A DNA stretch of 27,687 nt from positions 1 to 27,687 of IMG/VR virus record IMGVR_UViG_3300042453_003626; one strand, 5' to 3'. Shown here piece by piece: positions 1-6,480 of this stretch. Source of the stretch: a virus. The notes beneath the pieces are model-generated. The model searched no databases. It worked only from the letters and a program-made list of their open reading frames with translations, and was not told where the DNA came from. Numbering within the stretch: position 1 is the stretch's first letter; every line of letters begins with the position of its first letter. Position numbers and translations under genes: made by a program.

Positions 1-63
1 TTAGTAACAAGCACTGGCTTTGGCGCTAACATACAATATACCGTAAGTACACTTTCTTTCTAA
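1..63 (+). CDS. C-terminal end of an unidentified upstream protein (partial)
   Basis: Frame 1 is open from the window edge to TAA at 61-63 and encodes the last 20 residues, ending FGANIQYTVSTLSF. The short spacing to the next ATG (68) and the same orientation suggest the same transcription unit. The beta-rich, Gly/Ser/Thr-containing end would fit a virion protein, but this is too little sequence to name one. Confidence 0.5.
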   Translation, partial: LVTSTGFGANIQYTVSTLSF

Positions 64-67
64 TATT

Positions 68-514
68 ATGTGGAATCTATTACCTAGCGAAAGGCTTCGC
101 TATTGGCATGATTTTCGTAAAAAAATTAGCACACTAACACGTGATGATGCGTTAAAAGAAACACATCATCTATGGTGTTATGCTCCTTTTGTTTCGAATT
201 ATCTGACTACCGATCAAGTAGCAAATTGGCCAGATCCATGGGAATTAATAAATGACAATTACTACTGTGATCTTGCAAAAGCGTTGGGCATGGTATATAC
301 ACTTTATTTGTCTGATCATGCAATAGAAAGCACCATTAAAATTTACAGTCATAAAATTTCAAAAGACCAATATAATTTAGTCTGGATCGATGGAGGAAAA
401 TATGTTCTTAATTACCTCCACGATGAGATTATAAATAAAAAACAACTCAGTGATGAACTTGATTTTGTAAAATCAATTACTATCAAAGATTTAAAATTAG
501 ATAAAATACGTTAA
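68..514 (+). CDS. Conserved phage protein of unknown function (148 aa)
   Basis: A soluble 148-residue protein with no signal peptide or membrane segment. It has aromatic-rich stretches: an N-terminal WHDFRKKI helix, a central AP-F-SNYL region, and a WPDPWELI motif near residue 55 followed by CDLAKALGMVYTLYL. From memory, the WPxPWELI plus CxLAxxLxMxYTL pattern recurs in hypothetical proteins of T4-like cyanophages and pelagiphages; no function is known to me. It starts four bases after the upstream stop with no strong Shine-Dalgarno, and ends ten bases before nrdA, so it is probably co-transcribed with the RNR operon. The call rests on length, spacing and the remembered motif. Confidence 0.75.
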   Translation: MWNLLPSERLRYWHDFRKKISTLTRDDALKETHHLWCYAPFVSNYLTTDQVANWPDPWELINDNYYCDLAKALGMVYTLYLSDHAIESTIKIYSHKISKDQYNLVWIDGGKYVLNYLHDEIINKKQLSDELDFVKSITIKDLKLDKIR

Positions 515-524
515 GAGAAAAAAT

Positions 525-2048
525 ATGTCGCACATTAAAGTTAAAAAACGTAATGGCAAAATAGAGCCATTGACGCTAGAAAAATGGCAAAATCAAATAT
601 CAAAAATTTGCCAGGGAATATCAGATGTTAGTCAATCAATGATTGAAATCAAAGCACAGCCACACTTTTATGATGGTATTACTACAAGAGAAATAGATAA
701 TATCACCTTAAGAGCATGTGTGGATCTAATAGATATCGAAAGTAACCCAGATATTGGTCATGTAAACTATCAATACGTAGCAGGTAGACAACGTGTTAGT
801 ATGTTACGCAAAGACGTATATGGATCCTATACGCCACCAAGACTATATGAAATAGTTAAAAAGAATGTTGAAGTTGGACTGTATACACATGAACTACTAG
901 AATGGTATACCGAAGAAGAATGGAATAAGATGGACGCTATGATCGATCATAGCAAAGATGAACTTTATAGTTATGCAGCAATTGAACAATTAGTTGAAAA
1001 ATATCTTGTCAAGAATCGTACAACTAAACAGATTTATGAAACACCACAAGTTAGATATATGATAGCTGCCGCCACTGTTTTTCATCGTGAGGAACCACAA
1101 TCAGCTAGAATGCGTTACATAAAGGAATATTACAATGCCGCCTCTGATGGTTTATTTACCCTTGCTACTCCTGTGCTTGCTGGTCTCGGCACTCCTACCA
1201 AGCAGTTTAGCAGTTGTGTTCTTATTAGGAGTGATGATGATCTTGATAGTATATTTGCTAGTGGCGAAATGATGGCCAAATATGCCAGTAAACGTGCTGG
1301 CATTGGTCTTGAAATCGGTCGCGTCAGACCGTTAGGTGCGCCTATCAGAAAGGGTGAAATACTACATACTGGATTAGTTCCTTTCTTGAAGAAATGGTTC
1401 AGCGATTTACGCAGTTGCAGTCAGGGCGGAATCAGAAATGCAAGTGCAACCATTACCTATCCCATTTGGCACTATCAATTTGAAGACCTAATCGTTCTTA
1501 AGAATAATCAAGGTACCGATGAAACTAGAGTACGTCATTTAGACTATAACGTAGTACTCAGTGGACTATTCTTAAGGCGATTTAAAAACAAAGAGAATAT
1601 TACATTCTTTGATCCGAATGAGGTTCCTGATCTTTATGAAGCATATTATCGTGATATTGCTTTGTTTGATCATTTGTATGTTCAATATGAAAAGAGAACC
1701 GATCTTCGTAAGAAGACTATGAATGCTGAAGATGTTTTCAAGGGAGGTATACTGAAGGAACGTACTGATACAGGAAGAATTTACATTACCTTTATTGACA
1801 ATGTACAGAAACAAGGACCATTTGATACTAAACTGTATCCCATCTATCAGAGTAATCTGTGTCAGGAAATTCTTCTTCCCACAAAACCATTCAAATCGTT
1901 GGATGACGAAGGTGAATTTAAATTGACGTTAGATACTGGTCAAATAATAACTTTGCCTGGGCAGCACAAAGTAAGATTAAAAAACGGTACTCAAAAGAAG
2001 GTACGAGAATTAACTGAAAATGATGATATAGAGGATTTACTTATGTAA
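525..2048 (+). CDS. nrdA: Ribonucleotide reductase class I large subunit, N-terminal piece (split NrdA)
   Basis: N-terminal two-thirds of the catalytic subunit that reduces ribonucleoside diphosphates to deoxy forms. Residues 5-95 match the ATP-cone (KKRNGKIEPLTLEKW; HFYDGITTREI). The barrel follows, with C231 in QFSSCVLI (E. coli C225) and the SNLCQEI active site (N444, C446 thiyl position, E448). Recognisable NrdA sequence ends at TKPFKSLDDE (about residue 461), just before the second redox cysteine, which is on the next piece (2889-3857). Residues 463-507 are foreign to NrdA. They read like the second half of an N-intein (KLTLDTGQIIT, a His, then KKVRELTENDDI), but without the catalytic Cys1 block. 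Splicing therefore looks impossible and the enzyme is probably assembled from two polypeptides, as described for Aeromonas phage Aeh1. Weak SD (AGAGAAAAA) before ATG 525. Confidence 0.95.
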   Translation: MSHIKVKKRNGKIEPLTLEKWQNQISKICQGISDVSQSMIEIKAQPHFYDGITTREIDNITLRACVDLIDIESNPDIGHVNYQYVAGRQRVSMLRKDVYGSYTPPRLYEIVKKNVEVGLYTHELLEWYTEEEWNKMDAMIDHSKDELYSYAAIEQLVEKYLVKNRTTKQIYETPQVRYMIAAATVFHREEPQSARMRYIKEYYNAASDGLFTLATPVLAGLGTPTKQFSSCVLIRSDDDLDSIFASGEMMAKYASKRAGIGLEIGRVRPLGAPIRKGEILHTGLVPFLKKWFSDLRSCSQGGIRNASATITYPIWHYQFEDLIVLKNNQGTDETRVRHLDYNVVLSGLFLRRFKNKENITFFDPNEVPDLYEAYYRDIALFDHLYVQYEKRTDLRKKTMNAEDVFKGGILKERTDTGRIYITFIDNVQKQGPFDTKLYPIYQSNLCQEILLPTKPFKSLDDEGEFKLTLDTGQIITLPGQHKVRLKNGTQKKVRELTENDDIEDLLM

Positions 2049-2072
2049 TTTAATTCATCCCAGTGTATATAG

Positions 2073-2080
2073 CATAAATA
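2073..2080 (+). promoter_or_regulatory. Putative late-type promoter before the GIY-YIG gene
   Basis: CATAAATA, one mismatch from the T4 late promoter TATAAATA, lies in the 54-base gap between the first nrdA piece and the endonuclease gene. An AAAGGAG ribosome-binding site follows at about 2087-2093. This would let the endonuclease be expressed independently of nrdA. The assignment rests on sequence similarity only. Confidence 0.4.
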
Positions 2081-2102
2081 CTTCATAAAGGAGTAATATT
2101 CT

Positions 2103-2879
2103 ATGAAATACGCTGGATTTATTTATGAATGGACAAACATGAAAACAGGTTCTAAATATTTAGGAAGTCACAAAGGAACTGTTGACGATGGATATATTGG
2201 TAGTGGTAAAGCTTTTTTAAAAGCGTTAAAAAGACATGGAGTTTCTTCTTTTACCAGAGAAATTTTAGAATTTGTTGAGCATGAAACGGATATTTTTAAA
2301 AGAGAACAGTATTACTTAGACGAACGTCAATGTGCTACAAGCAGAAAATACTATAACATAAGTCCAACAGCGGGTGGCGGAGACAGTGGTGCTGGCGATA
2401 AAATAAGTAAAACTAACAAATTATTATTTGCTACTGGAAAAAGAGTTGCAAGAAAGGGTATACCACTTTCAAAAGAACAAAAAGAAAAGCTATGCGATGA
2501 GTGGCTAGTTGTTTTTCCAGATGGTCAAGAAATTATAATTAAAAACATGCTTGAATTTTGTAAACAACATAATCTAAATCCTTCTCGAATGAGTTCTATT
2601 GCTAGAGGAGAAAAAGCTGGTCATCATAAAGGATACAAATGTAAAAAACTAACAAATAATCGCAACGTTAAATACGAGTATAAAGAATATAGATATAAAT
2701 CAGACGAAGAGAAGAAAAAAATCAATAGCGATGCGGTAAAAAAAGCAAAAGAATTAAATGCTACTCCGAAAATTGAATACGATGGGATTGTTTACACCAG
2801 TTTGATTAAGGCGATTGAAGCAACTGGATTGAGTAGATATCTGTTGATAAAAAATGGCAAACTTTTGAGAAATAATTAA
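2103..2879 (+). CDS. GIY-YIG homing endonuclease between the nrdA pieces
   Basis: Free-standing mobile endonuclease of 258 aa. The GIY-YIG domain spans about residues 4-95: GFIY with Y8, KYLG with Y19, the GYIGSGKAFLKAL segment typical of phage enzymes, Glu68 in FKREQYY and N85 in YYNISPTAGGG. The C-terminal half has two NUMOD-like DNA-binding segments: about 140-185 (LEFCKQHNLNPSRMSSIARG, then KGYKC) and 226-256 (IEYDGIVYTSLIKAIEATGLS). Its own SD (AAAGGAG) and late-type promoter mark it as an independent gene rather than a translational fusion. Sitting exactly at the nrdA break, it probably cuts nrdA alleles lacking the insertion and spreads by homing; the break itself protects its own genome. 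T-even mobE is an HNH enzyme at a related place, so this is a different endonuclease family at a similar site. Confidence 0.93.
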   Translation: MKYAGFIYEWTNMKTGSKYLGSHKGTVDDGYIGSGKAFLKALKRHGVSSFTREILEFVEHETDIFKREQYYLDERQCATSRKYYNISPTAGGGDSGAGDKISKTNKLLFATGKRVARKGIPLSKEQKEKLCDEWLVVFPDGQEIIIKNMLEFCKQHNLNPSRMSSIARGEKAGHHKGYKCKKLTNNRNVKYEYKEYRYKSDEEKKKINSDAVKKAKELNATPKIEYDGIVYTSLIKAIEATGLSRYLLIKNGKLLRNN

Positions 2880-2888
2880 GGTATAAAA

Positions 2889-3857
2889 ATGAAAATAATT
2901 AAAAAAGAAACTATAAGAGAATCAGGAAAAGTGGCACTTTGTACTCTAGGAAGTATCAATTGGGGTTCATTCCGTAATCCAGAGGACATGCGCCGTGCAT
3001 GTAGAATTCTTGCTCGTAGTCTTAACAACATTTTGGACTATCAAGATTTCTTAAGTATTCAAAGCAAGTTGAGTAATGAAGAGATTCGTCCTTTGGGTAT
3101 TGGTGTAACTAATCTAGCTTATTGGCACGCTAAGCGTGGACTAAAATATGGTGAGAGGGAAGCTCTTGCTGAAGTTAAATCATGGATGGAACATCAGGCA
3201 TACTATCTAACAGAGGTAGCAGTAGAGCTGGCCAAAGAACGTGGAAAATGTTTACATAGTGATGAAATGCGTTATGGGCAAGGCATTTTCCCATGGGAAT
3301 TACGTGCAGAAGGTGTTAATGAACTTACTGATTTTACACCAGAATTAGATTGGGAAAATCTAAGAACTGAAATGAAAACTCATGGTGTTCGTAATGGCAC
3401 ATTGATGGCTATTGCACCAGTTGAATCTAGTTCAGTGGTTATCAATAGTACTAACGGCATAGAGTTGCCCATGAGTTTAATTACTACTAAAGAAAGTAAA
3501 GCTGGTAGTTTTACTCAAGTTGTTCCAGAATATCAAAAGCTGAAGAGCAAGTATCAATTAATGTGGGAACAAAAAGATTGTATAGATTATCTAAAAACGG
3601 CGGCGGTGTTGGCAGCATATGTTGATCAAAGTATTAGCACAAATACATTCTATTCTCCAAAACATTTCGCAGATAAGAAAGTTCCAGCTACACTAATTGC
3701 AAAGAACATAATGCTTGCTCAAAAGTTTGGATTGAAAACTCTGTATTATAGTTTGATTGATAAATCAGGCACAAAGATAAGTGTTGAACAACCTAACACA
3801 ATAACTGTTCAAGAAGAAAAAATAAACGAGGAATACTGCGAAAGCTGTGTTCTCTAA
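2889..3857 (+). CDS. nrdA: Ribonucleotide reductase class I large subunit, C-terminal piece (split NrdA)
   Basis: C-terminal third of NrdA. From residue 13 it aligns directly to E. coli NrdA: GKVALCTLGSINWG carries C18 (E. coli C462, second active-site redox cysteine), then LLDYQDF-type sequence, IRPLGIGVTNLAYW, THGVRNGTLMAIAPVESSS, ATNGIE-type STNGIELP, DQSISTNTFY and KTLYY with Y286/Y287 (radical-transfer tyrosines Y730/Y731). It ends with the shuttle cysteines C317/C320 in YCESCVL, which glutaredoxin (4985-5245) would re-reduce. Residues 1-12 (MKIIKKETIRES) do not belong to NrdA and resemble the start of a C-intein. The C-intein core and the terminal His-Asn are absent, so no splicing is expected. 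Eleven bases separate the stop from nrdB, so translation is probably coupled. Confidence 0.95.
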   Translation: MKIIKKETIRESGKVALCTLGSINWGSFRNPEDMRRACRILARSLNNILDYQDFLSIQSKLSNEEIRPLGIGVTNLAYWHAKRGLKYGEREALAEVKSWMEHQAYYLTEVAVELAKERGKCLHSDEMRYGQGIFPWELRAEGVNELTDFTPELDWENLRTEMKTHGVRNGTLMAIAPVESSSVVINSTNGIELPMSLITTKESKAGSFTQVVPEYQKLKSKYQLMWEQKDCIDYLKTAAVLAAYVDQSISTNTFYSPKHFADKKVPATLIAKNIMLAQKFGLKTLYYSLIDKSGTKISVEQPNTITVQEEKINEEYCESCVL

Positions 3858-3868
3858 GGAAAATAAAA

Positions 3869-4972
3869 ATGAGTAAGGAACAATATAATTTATCTACTAA
3901 TCCCAACTATTTACGCCGACGAATGTTTTTAGATGGCACAGTAACAGTTCAACGATTTGAGGAATTTAGGTATTCTAAAATTGCTAATTATGAAACTACT
4001 GCACGTGGTTTCTTTTGGGTACCAGAAGAAATCAGTTTAACTAAAGATGCCGGCGATTTTAAAACAGCAAGTGACACCGTAAAACATATCTTTACTAGTA
4101 ATCTATTACGTCAAACTGCATTAGACAGTTTGCAAGGCCGTGGTCCCACACAAATCTTTACACCTGTTGTTAGTGTGCCAGAACTAGAAACGCTAATGTT
4201 TAATTGGGGATTCTTTGAATCTAATATTCACAGTCGCAGTTATAGTCACATCATACGTAATATCTATAATGTTCCAAAAGAAGTTTTCAATACTATCCAT
4301 GATACAAAAGAAATCGTGGATATGGCTAGTAGTGTTGGTAAGTACTATGATAACTTACACAGATTAAACTGTATCAAAGAAATAGATGATGACCCAAATA
4401 ACTGCCCAGAAGAATCGCACATCAAGGCAATTTGGTTAGCATTAAATGCCAGCTATGCACTAGAGGCCTTTAGATTTATGGTAAGTTTTGCAACTAGCCT
4501 TGCAATGGTTGAAAACAAGATTTTTATTGGTAATGGAAACATTATTAGTCTTATTCTGCAAGATGAAATACTGCATAAGGAATGGACTGCTTATATTATC
4601 AATACTGTAGTAAAAGACGATCCACGTTTTGCCAAAGCAAAGGTAGAATGTGAGGCAGAAGTTTATGCCTTATACATGGATGTTATTCGTGAAGAAAAAG
4701 CATGGGCGGATTATCTATTTAAGAAAGGTCCAGTCATTGGACTTAATGCTCAAATCCTAAAAGATTTCGTAGATTATACCGCGTTCAATGCGTTGAAAGA
4801 AATTGGAATCAAATATACTGAAAGTTCACCAAAAAGCACTCCTATACCATGGTTCAATAAGCATAGTGATGTTAGCAAAAAACAAACGGCATTACAGGAA
4901 AATGAATCAACTAACTATGTCATTGGTATTATGAGTGATAATATTGTTTATGATGATTTGCCATCAATTTAA
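3869..4972 (+). CDS. nrdB: Ribonucleotide reductase class I small subunit
   Basis: Radical-generating dimetal subunit, 367 aa, partner of the two NrdA pieces. Ligands read by comparison with E. coli NrdB: D86 in TALDSLQGR, E117 and H121 in FFESNIHSRSY, E199 in YALEAFRF, E233 and H236 in QDEILHKEW. The radical tyrosine is Y125 (HSRSY), so this is a tyrosyl-radical type. One oddity: the first Glu and His are four apart (E-S-N-I-H) where E. coli and T4 have three (E-T-I-H). D86 to E117 keeps the normal spacing, so one residue is inserted in the metal-ligand helix. A good SD (AAGGAAAAT) precedes ATG 3869. Twelve bases separate it from glutaredoxin. Confidence 0.97.
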   Translation: MSKEQYNLSTNPNYLRRRMFLDGTVTVQRFEEFRYSKIANYETTARGFFWVPEEISLTKDAGDFKTASDTVKHIFTSNLLRQTALDSLQGRGPTQIFTPVVSVPELETLMFNWGFFESNIHSRSYSHIIRNIYNVPKEVFNTIHDTKEIVDMASSVGKYYDNLHRLNCIKEIDDDPNNCPEESHIKAIWLALNASYALEAFRFMVSFATSLAMVENKIFIGNGNIISLILQDEILHKEWTAYIINTVVKDDPRFAKAKVECEAEVYALYMDVIREEKAWADYLFKKGPVIGLNAQILKDFVDYTAFNALKEIGIKYTESSPKSTPIPWFNKHSDVSKKQTALQENESTNYVIGIMSDNIVYDDLPSI

Positions 4973-4984
4973 AAAGGAAAGCAA

Positions 4985-5245
4985 ATGTTAAAGGTTTATT
5001 CAAAAGACAACTGTACCTATTGTGTGCAGGCAAAAAAGTTATTAGAAAGTAAAAATATTGAGTATGCAGAAGTACGAGTTGATCTAGATCCAAGTGCTAG
5101 AGAATTCGTAATGTCGCGTGGACATAGAACTGTGCCACAAATATACTTAGATGATACATTATTCGTTGAAGGTGGTTTTCAAGGTCTAATGAAATTGTCT
5201 GATCAAGAACTAAAGGAAAAATTGAATGTTAGTATCAAAGAATAA
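4985..5245 (+). CDS. Glutaredoxin
   Basis: Compact 86-residue thioredoxin-fold reductant. The active site C10-T-Y-C13 follows the first beta strand (MLKVYSKDN). The cis-proline motif TVPQIY is at about residues 49-54, and a GG turn (VEGGFQGL) forms the glutathione-binding side. Directly downstream of nrdB, it most likely reduces the C-terminal shuttle cysteines of the second NrdA piece, as phage NrdC and bacterial Grx do. SD AAAAGGAAA before ATG 4985. Its 3' end overlaps the next gene by 20 bases. Confidence 0.95.
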   Translation: MLKVYSKDNCTYCVQAKKLLESKNIEYAEVRVDLDPSAREFVMSRGHRTVPQIYLDDTLFVEGGFQGLMKLSDQELKEKLNVSIKE

Positions 5246-5543
5246 GAGTTATGATGCAGGTGATATTGTTAGTTTTAAGTTAGTTAACGGTGATGAAATC
5301 GTTGCTAAGATTGTTGAAGAGGACATGATGAGCTTTCGTGTAAATCGTCCGTGTACATTGATTCCTAGTGCGCAGGGATTAGGTTTTATGCAAAGCATGT
5401 TTGCCGCGGACATAAATAAAGATATAGAGCTTAGAAAAGATCACATAATGATGCATGCACCTGTTATCAAACAAATGTCTGATCATTACGTTCAAACAAC
5501 AACAGGTATTCAGCCTGTTTCTAAGGGCTCACTAATTATGTGA
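5226..5543 (+). CDS. Small Lsm-like conserved phage protein
   Basis: 105 residues. The N-terminal half (about 9-45: YDAGDIVSFKLVNGDEIVAKI and FRVNRPCTLI) has the strand pattern of an Sm/Lsm-like barrel: G-D-I-V-x-F-K-L, a GDEIVAKI turn-strand, then a basic strand. From memory, similar proteins with a QGLGxMxSMF segment and ATTGI near the end are common in T4-like marine phages, with no experimental role. It may act as an RNA chaperone or a structural barrel; I cannot decide. The start at 5226 overlaps glutaredoxin by 20 bases. It is supported by AAGGA nine bases upstream and by the absence of another in-frame ATG before the conserved region. Confidence 0.75.
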   Translation: MLVSKNKSYDAGDIVSFKLVNGDEIVAKIVEEDMMSFRVNRPCTLIPSAQGLGFMQSMFAADINKDIELRKDHIMMHAPVIKQMSDHYVQTTTGIQPVSKGSLIM

Positions 5544-5551
5544 GGTAAATG

Positions 5552-5893
5552 ATGTCTGGAGTGGCAAGAGTTGGAGATAGATTAGGACCAGGTGGTATTT
5601 TAACAGCACCGTTTAGTCCTGACGTAACAGTAAATGATCGTCCCGTGGCCTTATTAGGCTGTGTATATACTGCACATACTTGTTGTGGCAAGAAAGGATG
5701 TCCACCATCACACTGTTTTGGCCCTACTTTCACTATTCCAGCAGGAGTTACCGTAAATGGTTTGCCGCCTATAGTAAAAGGTAGTCGTGGACTATGTGGA
5801 CATAAAGTCGAATCTGCTAGTGAGAATGTTATTGTAGTGCAAGACGGACTAATAGGCATGGTAGGTGGTAAAATTTTAGATAAAGTGTTTTAA
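5552..5893 (+). CDS. PAAR-motif spike-tip protein
   Basis: 113-residue cone-forming PAAR protein expected to cap the baseplate central spike (T4 gp5.4-like). It opens with MSGVARVGD and a PAAR-like repeat pattern: GGILTAPFSPDVTVNDRPVAL, later FTIPAGVTVNGLPPIVKGSR and SASENVIV. The middle and end hold Cys/His positions (AHTCCGKKGC, PSHCFG, LCGHK) suited to the metal bound at PAAR tips. Two ATGs are adjacent (5549 and 5552); I chose 5552 because the GAGGT at 5542-5546 then has a workable five-base spacing. Upstream stop TGA overlaps this SD. It is followed by two long proteins that probably belong to the same baseplate or tail assembly. Confidence 0.85.
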   Translation: MSGVARVGDRLGPGGILTAPFSPDVTVNDRPVALLGCVYTAHTCCGKKGCPPSHCFGPTFTIPAGVTVNGLPPIVKGSRGLCGHKVESASENVIVVQDGLIGMVGGKILDKVF

Positions 5894-5895
5894 TA

Positions 5896-6477
5896 ATGAC
5901 TACGCCAGCTCAATATGCTATAAATCGTCCTACGTTAGAAGTTGGTGGACTAAGTCCATTACAATTAGCATTAACGTACTATATGAACGAAGCACTTCAA
6001 GTGCCATTCGCTGTAAACACTGATTTCGTTGCTGCGATAAAAACATACAGTGATAGTGGAGTAGTAATTCCTAGTGATTTGGGTTTAGATGGCACTGCAA
6101 TTATCGCAGATGGTCCGTTAGTAAAAATGATCCGTCGTGCCGAGAATTGTGGTCCGTTAGAGATTGAGCGATATGAACAAATTACCATAGGCAATCGTAC
6201 TGATTTATTACCTAATGCGTGGGAATACGGTGAGGCAACTATTCGTGGAGGATCAATCAGTGCTGGCGGTGGTGGTCCATGGGGTACTGGTGGACTAGCA
6301 AGTGCATTTCCTGGCCCATGTAATGCTGTTGATCGTCCACCTAATTTGATTGTTGGCGGATATTTTGATGCATATAGTACAGGAGATAGCATAGCTGTTG
6401 TACCAGGTTCAGATGTAAATTCAAGCGCACTTAATACTACTGAAGGTGCAGTTGGCGCAAATGATAACGTTGGGTAA
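5896..6477 (+). CDS. Probable virion protein next to the spike gene (unknown)
   Basis: 193 residues, no family recognised. The N-terminal 90 residues look globular (NRPTLEVGGLSPLQLALTYYM; AIKTYSDSGVVIPSDLGLDG). Around residue 120 comes a glycine run (RGGSISAGGGGPWGTGG) and a Pro-rich stretch, then GGYFDAYSTGDSIAVVPGSD and a flexible Asn/Ser/Gly tail. It begins two bases after the PAAR stop with no SD, so it is translationally coupled, and ends three bases before the next gene. This position suggests a baseplate or spike-associated protein (inference only). Confidence 0.72.
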   Translation: MTTPAQYAINRPTLEVGGLSPLQLALTYYMNEALQVPFAVNTDFVAAIKTYSDSGVVIPSDLGLDGTAIIADGPLVKMIRRAENCGPLEIERYEQITIGNRTDLLPNAWEYGEATIRGGSISAGGGGPWGTGGLASAFPGPCNAVDRPPNLIVGGYFDAYSTGDSIAVVPGSDVNSSALNTTEGAVGANDNVG

Positions 6478-6480
6478 TTT

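Noticed and set aside
2049-2888. Group I intron or working intein carrying the GIY-YIG gene
   Set aside because: The first nrdA piece has its own stop, and the second its own start. The intein-like tails lack Cys1 and the terminal His-Asn, and I saw no intron core pairing.
5536-5859. 107-aa open frame on the minus strand opposite the PAAR gene
   Set aside because: Shadow of the PAAR gene: low-complexity Pro/Thr composition and no SD or promoter.
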